Source: Conidiobolus coronatus NRRL 28638
Taxonomy: Eukaryota; Entomophthoromycota; Entomophthoromycetes; Entomophthorales; Conidiobolaceae
Assembly (NCBI GenBank): GCA_001566745.1
Contig: KQ964526.1
Span: 34,086 to 75,560 of the forward strand
Direction: 5' to 3'
Length of the DNA: 41,475 nt
The notes under the pieces were generated by a model. The model made no database searches, had not been told where the DNA came from, and saw nothing but the letters and a program-made list of their open reading frames with translations. The position numbers were made by a program, and so were the translations under genes. Positions 9,362-18,476 of this stretch are shown piece by piece (within the stretch, counting starts at the first letter, position 1; each line of letters begins with the position of its first letter).

Positions 9362-11791
9362 ATGAAGTTTAATGCTTCAACTATTTTTTTGCTGCTCTCA
9401 GCTATACAATGCAGCGAGCCAGTAAGCCCTGGAGGGCTTTTTGGTACTTTTGCAAATGGTTTTAAATCTGCAGCATCTGGTATGGCAAGTATTGCAGATT
9501 ATGCTACTGGTAGGAATCAAAATCCACCTAATACTGGGTCACAGACTCAACTGCAACCAGAACCAGAAACACAACCACAGTCTCAACCGCAAAGTCCTCC
9601 AGAATGCCCGCCAGGAACTAGACTTTCTCCTGGCCCTGCAGGAGGACCACCGAATATATGTGCATGTATCCCACCATGTAATAATTACGGAATGGTAGAG
9701 GTGTCAGGATTCGGTAATGGGCCTCAAAGAATCTGTGTATTTTGTCCACCATGTCCACAAGGTACTGTAGAAGTTAATGGAAGGTACGGAGGGCCACCAA
9801 AAATATGTGTAGAAGTTCCTAAAGATAAATGCCCTCCTGGAACACGCCCTAACCCGAAGGGAAATCCACCATGCATTCCAATCATTTCACCAGGGCAATG
9901 CCCTTCAGGAATGAATCCACTGCCAAATCCAATAGGCGGTCCTCCAACCATTTGTGTTGCAGGTCCTCCATGTCCTAATGGAATGATTACAGTTCCGGGT
10001 CTACCTGGAGGACCGTCACCAATGTGTGCATTTTTCCCTCCCTGTCCTAGCATTTCAGTAGAAATAGCAGGCGCTCAAGGAGGTCCCCCAAAGATTTGTG
10101 TCGTAGTTCCTAAACCTGGATGTCCACCAGGACAAGTACCTAATCCTAAAGGAAATCCACCATGTATTCCTGATGGTCCAAGTTGTCCACCAGGGCAAGT
10201 ACCTAATCCCAGAGGGAATCCACCATGTATTCCCGATGGTCCAAATTGTCCACCAGGACAAGTGCCTAATCCCAGAGGAAATCCTCCATGTATTCCCGAT
10301 GGTCCAAGTTGTCCACCAGGACAAGTACCTAATCCTAAAGGAAATCCTCCATGTATTCCTGATAGTCCAAGCTGTCCGCCAGGTATGATACCAAATCCCA
10401 GAGGAAACCCACCATGTATTCCCAATGGTCCAAATTGTCCATCAGGACAAGTACCCAATCCCAGAGGAAATCCTCCATGTATTCCCGATGGTCCAAGTTG
10501 TCCACCAGGACAGGTGCCTAATCCTAAAGGGAATCCACCATGTATTCCTGATGGACCAAAATGTCCACCAGGGCAAGTACCTAATCCTAAGGGAAATCCT
10601 CCATGCATTGAGGTTCCAAATTGTCCGCCAGGTCAGATACCTAATCCTAGAGAACTTAATCCTCCTTGTATAACACCTCCGGAATGTCCTAATAGCATGT
10701 TTGCGATACCAGGACCGCCAGGAGCGCCTCCGTTTATGTGCGTTGGACCCCCTCCTTGTATGAAGGGGATGATTAAAGTTGGGGAAGTCCCAGATGTCTT
10801 CCCTGGGTTCTGTGCTTTCGCACCACCATGTCTACCAGGAACCACAGCAGCTCCAGGGCCTCCAGGAGGACCTTCAGAGATATGTGTGATTATACCACCT
10901 TTTAAATGTCCACCAGGGATGGCCAAGAATCCATCATTATATCCACCATGCAAAGAGCCACAAAAACCACAAACTTGTCCTAAAGGAATGATTTCTATCG
11001 ATGGAATTGTAAGAGATAGATCGAATTTCTGTGTCTATCCCCCACCTTGTCCAAAAGGCACATCTGAGTTTATAGGATTTCCAGGAGGTCCACCAACGGT
11101 GTGTATGATTAAAGCTCCTTGCCCAGTAGGAATGGAACTAGCTCCAGCTGATCTAGAAGGACCTGTAAACGTATGTATTACTGTGCCTCCTTTAGTATGT
11201 CCCAAAGGCTATACCCCAAATCCTGAATTAGTTCCACCATGTATTGAGGAAGCACCACCAGTTACTTGCCCATTAGGAATGGTTGCAATTCCAAGTCCCA
11301 TTGACGGAAATTCAAGGATTTGCGTCAACCCCCCACCTTGCCCACAAGGAACCATCCAAGCACCAGGAACGCCAGGAGGTCCGCCTTTTATTTGTGTATA
11401 TGCTCCTCCTTGCCCTCCTGGAACCACTGAGATACGTGGAATGCCAGGTGGCCCACAAAAGATATGTGTAGTATCTCCTCCTCTTAAATGCCCAAGCGGA
11501 TATCTCCCTAATCCAAAGGCAAACCCACCTTGTGAACTTGAACCAGATCACGGAGAATGTCCTTACGGAATGGTTGAGCTTAAAGGAGATGTAGGACAGC
11601 CGGCTAGAATGTGTGTACTTCCGCTCCCTTGCACAGGTGGATTTATTCAAATTAGGGGTATTAAAGAGAAAGGTCAGCCTAATCATTTCTGTGCTTGTCA
11701 GCCAGCGTGTCCTCCAGGAGAGGTAGAAGTAAAGGGAGGAAAGGGACAACCGCCTAAATTCTGTATCGTTGAGCCCGGAGAATATTACTGA
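9362..11791 (+). CDS. Secreted Cys/Pro/Gly-rich modular repeat protein (809 aa)
   Basis: Single exon. It starts with a signal peptide (MKFNASTIFLLLSAIQC, cleavage near residue 17-20), then a Gly/Ala segment and a Gln/Pro linker (about 50-80). From there to the C-terminus it is built of two Cys modules. Type A is about 22 aa, CPxGxxxxxGxxGGPPxICV. Type B is 21 aa, CPPGQVPNPKGNPPCIPDGP, repeated eight times in tandem in the middle. Type A units fill both flanks. Cysteines occur at regular intervals in pairs, suggesting an extensively disulfide-bonded extracellular fibre or coat. No enzyme domain, GPI-like tail or membrane span is visible. An adhesin or matrix/holdfast role is inference only. 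The DNA is markedly GC-richer than its flanks. I do not recognise the family. Confidence 0.85.
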   Translation: MKFNASTIFLLLSAIQCSEPVSPGGLFGTFANGFKSAASGMASIADYATGRNQNPPNTGSQTQLQPEPETQPQSQPQSPPECPPGTRLSPGPAGGPPNICACIPPCNNYGMVEVSGFGNGPQRICVFCPPCPQGTVEVNGRYGGPPKICVEVPKDKCPPGTRPNPKGNPPCIPIISPGQCPSGMNPLPNPIGGPPTICVAGPPCPNGMITVPGLPGGPSPMCAFFPPCPSISVEIAGAQGGPPKICVVVPKPGCPPGQVPNPKGNPPCIPDGPSCPPGQVPNPRGNPPCIPDGPNCPPGQVPNPRGNPPCIPDGPSCPPGQVPNPKGNPPCIPDSPSCPPGMIPNPRGNPPCIPNGPNCPSGQVPNPRGNPPCIPDGPSCPPGQVPNPKGNPPCIPDGPKCPPGQVPNPKGNPPCIEVPNCPPGQIPNPRELNPPCITPPECPNSMFAIPGPPGAPPFMCVGPPPCMKGMIKVGEVPDVFPGFCAFAPPCLPGTTAAPGPPGGPSEICVIIPPFKCPPGMAKNPSLYPPCKEPQKPQTCPKGMISIDGIVRDRSNFCVYPPPCPKGTSEFIGFPGGPPTVCMIKAPCPVGMELAPADLEGPVNVCITVPPLVCPKGYTPNPELVPPCIEEAPPVTCPLGMVAIPSPIDGNSRICVNPPPCPQGTIQAPGTPGGPPFICVYAPPCPPGTTEIRGMPGGPQKICVVSPPLKCPSGYLPNPKANPPCELEPDHGECPYGMVELKGDVGQPARMCVLPLPCTGGFIQIRGIKEKGQPNHFCACQPACPPGEVEVKGGKGQPPKFCIVEPGEYY
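10120..10623 (+). repeat. 63-bp coding minisatellite (8 units)
   Basis: Tandem 63-bp units, each encoding 21 aa from one CPPG to the next. Substitutions are mostly synonymous, Lys/Arg (PNPKG versus PNPRG) or Ser/Asn at the last position. One unit has CPPGMIPN and one CPSGQ. Array homogeneity indicates recent unequal exchange or conversion. Confidence 0.85.
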
Positions 11792-12814
11792 TAGTAATTT
11801 TTGAATCTCTTTAAGACTAACATTAGACTGATGCAAACTATATTTTTTATGAAATAATGCAATAAAAATATAAGTAATAAATTAAGAATGTGAATATTCT
11901 GTTATATTATATTGGTCATATCTAGTAATTTTATAATTAAGAACACACATATTTTACTATCAAATTTTTGAAAGATCTTCAATCAATAGAATGAAATTAA
12001 TAAGCTATCAAAGCACTATAAAAAGTAGCTAGTCTAGCTCATAAAAATATTAAAAATTTTATAGAAATTTAATCCAATAAAGTTGTAGCAAACTTTTTAA
12101 ATAGTATAGAATGGTAATTTTTTCAAGTATCTAACTCTTAAGAGTGAAGCTGTACTAGTGAGTAAAAGTTTGAGATAATCAGTTAATATCAGTGAAATGT
12201 AATAACTTTCATTCCATTCAGTGGACAAATATTCATTCGACAAAATAATTTAATGCCCCATAATAACAATATTTTCTCTAAAATAACCTTAAAATCTTGA
12301 GTCATTTAGTTCAAAACCTAAATTCGCTTTGGTTAAAAAGAATAACATAATATGAAGTAGATTCCATAAACATACTTAATATCGTAATTAAATAGATTTA
12401 TATTTTATTCAAAAATTTGTAGGTAATCATCAAAACTGGCTATAATTTATAATACTTTAAAAATACAGATCGTTTTTAACTAAAAAAGAGCGCCAGCTAG
12501 AATAATAAAGCTTCAGTACTTGGCAGATATTATCAAAATTTATAATTAACAGTCAAATATAGTCAATTTTTTTAGCTATATTAATCAAAAATTAATCAAA
12601 AATGAACACAGCTTAATCACTAATTATAAAAAAGATCAACAGCTTTGCCAACTATAAAATTCTTCAATTACAAAAAATAAATGCCACATAATTATAATGA
12701 TAATTATATATTTAAATTGACTAAATTTAGATATTTTTAATATTAAAATTAATAACAAATAAATATTGAGCAGGGTTTTTATCTGATACTTCTAGAATAT
12801 GCTAATTTATTCAG
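11792..12814. other. Intergenic AT-rich region
   Basis: Holds the 3' flank of the repeat-protein gene and the 5' flank of the acidic secreted gene. No other gene is supported. Confidence 0.45.
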
Positions 12815-12823
12815 TATAAAAAG
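12815..12823 (+). promoter_or_regulatory. TATA box of the acidic secreted protein gene
   Basis: TATAAAAAG, 62 bp upstream of the ATG at 12877. Confidence 0.55.
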
Positions 12824-12876
12824 CAATTGAATAGAGTTAATATAGTATCAATCTTGTTTTTATATTGTTAATAAAT

Positions 12877-13383
12877 ATGAAGTTGATTACTTGCTCTATT
12901 CCTTTATTTATCATTAGTGTTAGCTCTGCACCACCAAATTACTCTGGATTATTTGGTGATGACTTTACAAAGTTATTTGATGGTTTTAACTTTGAAAAAG
13001 AATTTAATTCACTTTTTAAAGATCCTTTTGATGAATTTAGTAACTCCTTCCACGGAGGTCTATCAAATATAGATGAAATTTTCAAAAAGGCCCAAGACTC
13101 CTTTCAAGATAGTTTTAATCAATTCCAGAAACAAATCGACAATATTAGTAAATTAGCTAAAGATTCGCCAAATACTGATTCAGTTAGCGAATCCATTTCA
13201 AAGGAGTTCACTACGGACCCTAAAACTGGAAAACCTGAGATTAAAACTCATAAGGAGGTGCATGAAAATGGTCCGCACACTCATAACGCCCCTGTTAATG
13301 AAAAAGAAGATACTATAACTGATGCTAATACTGGCGAGCTTATTAGCTCTGAAATGGATAATACTACACCTGAAAGTAGCTGA
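12877..13383 (+). CDS. Small secreted acidic protein (168 aa)
   Basis: I place the start at the ATG at 12877 (MKLITCSIPLFIISVSSA), because the upstream in-frame TTG at 12865 only extends the signal peptide. Cleavage is predicted after SSA, before PPNYSG. The mature part begins with a Phe/Asp-rich region (FGDDFTKLFDGFNF, FKDPFDEFSNSF). A Gln/Phe amphipathic stretch follows (KKAQDSFQDSFNQFQKQ), then a Thr/Glu/Asp/Asn-rich hydrophilic tail. After the signal peptide it has no cysteines, membrane span or known domain. It could be a secreted structural or effector-like protein; function unknown. A single exon and a TATA box match its neighbours. Confidence 0.75.
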   Translation: MKLITCSIPLFIISVSSAPPNYSGLFGDDFTKLFDGFNFEKEFNSLFKDPFDEFSNSFHGGLSNIDEIFKKAQDSFQDSFNQFQKQIDNISKLAKDSPNTDSVSESISKEFTTDPKTGKPEIKTHKEVHENGPHTHNAPVNEKEDTITDANTGELISSEMDNTTPESS

Positions 13384-13580
13384 TTGAGCACTCTAAACTA
13401 TATTAACTATTTTATTATAATTATACCCATAAAGAATAAATTTATTTTAGTTTTGATATTAAATTATTAGTAAATTTTGTTAAAATTATCATATGCTATA
13501 TTTTTATTAAATGCTTATTAAAACAGCTATATATTCATATACATACACTTTATTCTAGATGGTCTAATATATATTAACCT

Positions 13581-13603
13581 TAAACATTAAACATTAAACA
13601 TTA
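13581..13603. repeat. Heptanucleotide microsatellite (TAAACAT)n
   Basis: Three consecutive TAAACAT units in the 3' flank of the acidic secreted gene. Confidence 0.7.
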
Positions 13604-13956
13604 TTATTCATGTTGAATAGGGATGTTTACCATATTAGAACTCCATATATAGATCTATTGCAATGGCCTTAACTTGTGGAATTGGCAGTGTTTTAGTTAA
13701 AGTCTTGCAAGAATTGACTTCTACTGTGATTACAATTCAAAGTCAGATTTAATTAGCTTAATTAATATTCAAATTAGGGGTCTAAGCAATGGAATACTAA
13801 CAAGTAATTGATTTAGCTTTTACTGATTAATTGGTTATCGTGGAATGGTGAATGTTTGATTAATGTAAATAATTTATTAAGATAAGTGCGATTAACTGAT
13901 TAATATAATCTTATAATATTGTATCTTTAGCAGCTTACTTAATAAAATGGTTCAAT
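13604..13956. other. AT-rich spacer left of the assembly gap
   Basis: No gene recognised before the run of N. Confidence 0.4.
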
Positions 13957-14356
13957 NNNNNNNNNNNNNNNNNNNNNNNNNNNNNNNNNNNNNNNNNNNN
14001 NNNNNNNNNNNNNNNNNNNNNNNNNNNNNNNNNNNNNNNNNNNNNNNNNNNNNNNNNNNNNNNNNNNNNNNNNNNNNNNNNNNNNNNNNNNNNNNNNNNN
14101 NNNNNNNNNNNNNNNNNNNNNNNNNNNNNNNNNNNNNNNNNNNNNNNNNNNNNNNNNNNNNNNNNNNNNNNNNNNNNNNNNNNNNNNNNNNNNNNNNNNN
14201 NNNNNNNNNNNNNNNNNNNNNNNNNNNNNNNNNNNNNNNNNNNNNNNNNNNNNNNNNNNNNNNNNNNNNNNNNNNNNNNNNNNNNNNNNNNNNNNNNNNN
14301 NNNNNNNNNNNNNNNNNNNNNNNNNNNNNNNNNNNNNNNNNNNNNNNNNNNNNNNN
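13957..14356. other. Assembly gap (400 N)
   Basis: Exactly 400 undetermined bases. The flanks do not resemble each other, unlike those of the second gap. Reading frames spanning it are meaningless. Confidence 0.99.
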
Positions 14357-15907
14357 TATAGTATATAATCCATTTAATCAGCTATTTTTCTATTAGCTTC
14401 CATTAGAATTATAAGATTGCTTATTTTCCCAACTTAAGTTAATAATTCAAAAGCTAACTTAATATAGCCATTATTAGATATCTTATAGATATGTATAGTA
14501 TATTGTTATAACAAGTACTAAAATAATACATGTTCAATTTTTAAATAGATTATGGATACTATGAACAGAATGAGAAAGGTTTATTCGGGTAGCGCAATAC
14601 AGTTCACTTACTTCAATGATAAAGGCTTAAGTCCGCTTCAGGAATGATCTCTGTCTCTTTAGAGCTGACATTAGATTACAATTTCTTGAATGAATTACTA
14701 ATATTAGCTAATCCATGGGTTATAAATAAGATTTTATATCCTTATATTTTATTCCATTGTTCAAGATAAAGATGTCATAAAAATAGTACTACAGAAGGGA
14801 AATAAAGATCGAGTTTTCTAATTTAAAAACCAATTACTTAATAAAATGCACAAACTATAAATCTTCTTTAGTATCAAGGTATATTCCAATCATATAGCGA
14901 TACTTTATTGATATTTAGCTATAACGCCCATAACACATTTAAAAAACTTAATATAAACAACTATCTAATATTAGTTTACTTAAATCAAATGCCAATCTAA
15001 GCAAATTTCAATATAAATATATATAAAATCAAGTTTTAATACTGGTAACTATATGGTACATAATATACTAAAAAAGTTAATTTGTATTAGATATTTTAAA
15101 CTGGTTAGTAACAAAATTATTTAATTTTGCAAAAAATATGCTTTTTGCCACGATTAATTGAGTAATACAAGGCAAAATTTTAGTTTTGCAAAAAAAATTA
15201 AATTAGAGTTTAATAAATTTATAATGGTCAAATAATATGCTATATATACTATAATTAATAAAATTATTGGTTTATAAAAGTTATTAAAAAATCAATTTAT
15301 AAATAATGCGAATTATTATTTTATAATATTATTTATTAAAAATTCTCATTAAGGTCTTTATTTAAATTTCTATATTAATAATAATTAGGCGTAATTAACT
15401 TTTGTTTAATTTTTAAATAATACAATAATAATGATATAAAACTAAATTAAATATGCCAAAGTATTTAAGCCAAAGCCTCTTTTTTATACAATTTGTAATT
15501 ATAGCATGTGGAAAGTTGCGAACATTCTGGTTTCTGGGCTATTTTTTAATAGTTGAAGCATTATAATTATTTAATAGCGCGTTCATTATACTTGATAGTT
15601 TAAGTAGAATAATTAGGGGTTATATTTTAATATTTACTTTTATTAATTTAATCTAATGATTCTAATAATATGGAGAAGTTAACGTATATAATACTGGCTA
15701 CTGGAAATTACAATATTGAATATAAATCACAGTTAATTTACCTTTAATAATTATTATTCTGGTGGCAATAAATTATATATGCATCTCCTATTAATCAGTC
15801 AATAGGCTTTTAGTTCAATTTTGACTTGTGTAACAATTTAATAACACCGAATTTAATTGGTTAATGATTGATCATAAACATTTAGTTGCAAGAGTAAAGT
15901 TTTGAAA
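14357..15907. other. Intergenic AT-rich region
   Basis: No gene supported. Around 14580-14685 there is a short, less AT-rich island without an open frame. The rest is very AT-rich. Confidence 0.4.
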
Positions 15908-15924
15908 GCGCCTGATGGGCGCGG
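15908..15924 (+). promoter_or_regulatory. GC-rich inverted-repeat promoter element, copy 1
   Basis: GCGCCTGATGGGCGCGG: GCGCC and GGCGC arms around a 5-nt centre, ending 160 bp before the ATG at 16083. The same element occurs at the same distance before the paralogous gene. It stands out in an AT-rich background and is probably a transcription-factor site. Confidence 0.65.
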
Positions 15925-15998
15925 TGAGTAAATTGAATAATTAGTTCTCGTAACCTGATTAATGCCCATTTTTATTAAAGATTAAAATTATTGATTCG

Positions 15999-16006
15999 TA
16001 TATAAA
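15999..16006 (+). promoter_or_regulatory. TATA box of Gln-rich secreted gene 1
   Basis: TATATAAA, 84 bp upstream of the ATG at 16083, the same spacing as in the paralogue. Confidence 0.6.
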
Positions 16007-16082
16007 CCAGCTATCTTAAAGTTAAAATAAGTAGAAAATCATCACTCTCTATTACTAATTCATATACACATAACAATCAACA

Positions 16083-16697
16083 ATGGTCAGTTTTACCTCA
16101 GTTTCTAGCATTGCTGTCGCTCTTTTAACTGCTTCTTCAGCTGTCAATGCTCAATATGCCCCTCAAATGCAACAATTCCCTCAAATGCAAATGCAATTCC
16201 AGCAACCTTCTAACTTTGATCAGTATGGACTCCCTTCTGCTTATGCTGGTCAAACTCAACAATATCCTACTCCTCAACAACAGCAACAACCTCAGCAACA
16301 ACAACAACAACAACAGCAACCCGCTGTCCCTCAAAGTGAAGCCCTTAATGAATTATCTCAAACTTTCTACAATTGGGCCAAAGCCACTAACATTGTAAAC
16401 AAAAATTATCAACAAGTAGCCACAGATGCAATGAACGATTTCAAGAATGCTCAAGGATCAGTTAAAGATAAATTGGCTGTAGTCAACAAAAAGTACCAAC
16501 TTCAAGAGCTTGCAGGAGCATTGGCCCCAGTAGCTACCAAGTTAGCTAAAGAATATCAAACTAATCCCGCAGTTAAACAAGCAGCAGCTAATTACTTGCC
16601 CAAAATTCAAGAAATGATCTCTTCCGTAACTGGCGGTAGTGGAGGTTTAGGAGCTATTACTTCTTTATTAGGTCCTTTGAAGAGTCTTTTAGGATAA
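16083..16697 (+). CDS. Secreted Gln-rich protein, paralogue 1 (204 aa)
   Basis: Single exon. Signal peptide MVSFTSVSSIAVALLTASSA with a cleavage site near VNA-QY. A Gln/Met/Pro region follows (QMQQFPQMQMQFQQPSN), then a polyglutamine tract near residues 65-80. The C-terminal ~115 residues are mostly helical in character: FYNWAKATNIVNKNYQ, DKLAVVNKKYQLQELAGALA, then KLAKEYQTNPAVKQAAANYL. The tail is Gly/Leu/Ser-rich. There are no cysteines and no enzyme motif. It is one of a tandem pair with the gene at 17682, which shares its promoter elements and the first 176 coding bases exactly. A cell-surface or extracellular role is inferred from the signal peptide; the family is not recognised. Confidence 0.85.
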   Translation: MVSFTSVSSIAVALLTASSAVNAQYAPQMQQFPQMQMQFQQPSNFDQYGLPSAYAGQTQQYPTPQQQQQPQQQQQQQQQPAVPQSEALNELSQTFYNWAKATNIVNKNYQQVATDAMNDFKNAQGSVKDKLAVVNKKYQLQELAGALAPVATKLAKEYQTNPAVKQAAANYLPKIQEMISSVTGGSGGLGAITSLLGPLKSLLG

Positions 16698-17508
16698 GCA
16701 AGAGGATTAAATGATAATAGCAGGGCTTATAACAATTAATAGTACAATATAACACATACAAACTAATAATATTAATAAAACTATCAAAAATAATACCTTA
16801 TTGTAGTTCTCTTTCAAGCTTTATTAAGGGTTTTTAGATTTTCAAGTAGCATTTTAATAATTTGATAAAGTAAATTATAAAAATTAGCGACTATAATAAA
16901 ATATTAAGTATATAACATTATTTTAAAGTTTATTAGAATATAAAGTATAGAAGGGTTAACTTTTGTATATATTGTCAAATTTAAATTTTTATCTAATAAT
17001 TTGCAAAGTTTTAGTTTATTTGTAGTACTAATTTGAACCAATTTTTAATACTATGAAAGAGTGAAAAGATTAGATTATGCGAGAAGAACATAGAGTGCAA
17101 TTATTATTTCTTGAGTGTAATTTATAACTATTTTCTCTTCTATTCCTAATAATAGAATCTTATGGCGCGAAGTATAGCTTGAATAAGCTAAATATCAATT
17201 GATACTAAACTTATAAAAATTTATGTTACACACGCTAGTTTTTAAATAGAGATATTAATAGAACATGAGTTGAATCTTGCCAATATGTCTGTATTGGCGT
17301 AATTAAATAATTGCAGTAAATAATTCTTTTTAATAATATTTACTATGTATCGTTTATATTTAAATATGCTATACAAAATCTAAACGCGCTATTAACTAAC
17401 TAGTCAAAAATAATAGTTTTGGGGAAAATCTTAAATTTACAAATAAAATCATTCGCAGCAAGATTGTTATTTAATTGGCTGAAATATTTTCAAGTTGTTT
17501 TTATTCAA
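16698..17508. other. Spacer between the tandem paralogues
   Basis: About 0.8 kb of AT-rich DNA with no gene. It does not resemble the upstream flank of paralogue 1 except in the proximal promoter that follows. Confidence 0.5.
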
Positions 17509-17525
17509 GCGCCAGATGGGCGCGG
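17509..17525 (+). promoter_or_regulatory. GC-rich inverted-repeat promoter element, copy 2
   Basis: GCGCCAGATGGGCGCGG, one base different from copy 1, with the GGCGC arm 159 bp before the ATG at 17682. Downstream both promoters also share GTAACCT, ATGCC and the TATA box. Confidence 0.65.
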
Positions 17526-17597
17526 GGGATAAATTTACTAATAAGTTTAAGTAACCTAGTATAATGCCAAATTTCGTTAATATTAAATATTAAATGG

Positions 17598-17607
17598 TAT
17601 ATAAATA
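17598..17607 (+). promoter_or_regulatory. TATA box of Gln-rich secreted gene 2
   Basis: TATATAAATA, 84 bp upstream of the ATG at 17682. Confidence 0.6.
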
Positions 17608-17681
17608 AGCTATTTTGAGTCTATAATCATTAGAAAAATATCATCTTTTACAACTAACTAATATACACCTATTAATCAACA

Positions 17682-18311
17682 ATGGTCAGTTTTACCTCAG
17701 TTTCTAGCATTGCTGTCGCTCTTTTAACTGCTTCTTCAGCTGTCAATGCTCAATATGCCCCTCAAATGCAACAATTCCCTCAAATGCAAATGCAATTCCA
17801 GCAACCTTCTAACTTTGATCAGTATGGACTCCCTTCTGCTTATGCTGGTCAAACTCAGCAATATCCTACTCCTCAACAACAACAGACTCAGCAAAAACCC
17901 CAGCAACAGCCTGAACAGTCTCAACAGCAGCAATCTGCTGTTCCTCCAAGTGAAGCTCTTAATGATCTATCTCAAACCTTCTACAATTGGGCCAAGGCCA
18001 CTGATATTGTAAACAAAAATTATCAAACAGTAGCCACAGATGCAATGAACGATTTTAAGAATGCTCAAGGGTCTATTAAGGATAAATTATCTGCAATCAA
18101 CAAAAAGTACCAACTTCAAGAGCTTGCAGGAGCATTGGCCCCAGTAGCTACCAAGTTAGCTAGTGAATATCAAACTAATCCCGCAGTTCAACAAGCAGCA
18201 GCAGACTACTTACCTAAAATCAAAGAAATGGCCTCCTCTGCTATTGCCGGTAGTGGAGGTGCAGGAGGTATTGCCAACTTATTAGGCCCTTTGAAAGATA
18301 TTTTAGGATAA
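17682..18311 (+). CDS. Secreted Gln-rich protein, paralogue 2 (209 aa)
   Basis: Same architecture as the gene at 16083: identical signal peptide and Gln/Met/Pro region, a Gln tract interrupted by Lys, Pro, Glu and Ser, then the helical C-terminal region (FYNWAKATDIVNKNYQ, DKLSAINKKYQLQELAGALA) and a Gly/Ala-rich tail (GSGGAGGIANLLG). The first 176 coding bases are identical between the copies. The Gln tract and tail have diverged, while a second identical block codes for LQELAGALAPVATKLA. Length differs by five residues, mainly in the Gln tract. Recent tandem duplication or gene conversion explains the pattern. Expression is probably co-ordinated with paralogue 1 through the shared promoter elements. 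Confidence 0.85.
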   Translation: MVSFTSVSSIAVALLTASSAVNAQYAPQMQQFPQMQMQFQQPSNFDQYGLPSAYAGQTQQYPTPQQQQTQQKPQQQPEQSQQQQSAVPPSEALNDLSQTFYNWAKATDIVNKNYQTVATDAMNDFKNAQGSIKDKLSAINKKYQLQELAGALAPVATKLASEYQTNPAVQQAAADYLPKIKEMASSAIAGSGGAGGIANLLGPLKDILG

Positions 18312-18476
18312 TCCAATCTCAGTTATATAGAAATTCTAATTTATAATATACATACAATAATACACATATAATAATTAACTATAAAGATGATTAATGCTCA
18401 ATAAAACTAAATTTAACATTTATTAAATACAAATTAAGTATAAATTTTCTCTTAACCTAAGTTTAATTTTGTAATT

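Noticed and set aside
10075-10608. Long antisense frame (177 codons) rich in Gly/His/Leu opposite the Cys-rich protein
   Set aside because: It is the mirror of the 63-bp repeat; open only because the repeat lacks stops in that frame. It has no independent start context or conserved character.
9362-11791. Interpreting the 63-bp array as a CRISPR-like array
   Set aside because: Units are contiguous coding repeats in a eukaryotic secreted protein, without unique spacers.
11312-11836. 174-codon antisense frame overlapping the end of the Cys-rich gene
   Set aside because: Ser/Arg/Trp-rich composition typical of an antisense shadow; the sense frame has a signal peptide and regular Cys modules.
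12486-12500. GAGCGCCAGCT upstream of the acidic secreted gene as a third copy of the GC-rich promoter dyad
   Set aside because: Lacks the GGCGC arm and lies ~390 bp from the ATG instead of ~160 bp.
12865-12876. TTG at 12865 as start of the acidic secreted protein
   Set aside because: The ATG four codons downstream gives a standard signal peptide; non-ATG initiation is unlikely.
13939-14396. Frames spanning the 400-N gap on both strands
   Set aside because: Open only because undetermined bases contain no stops.
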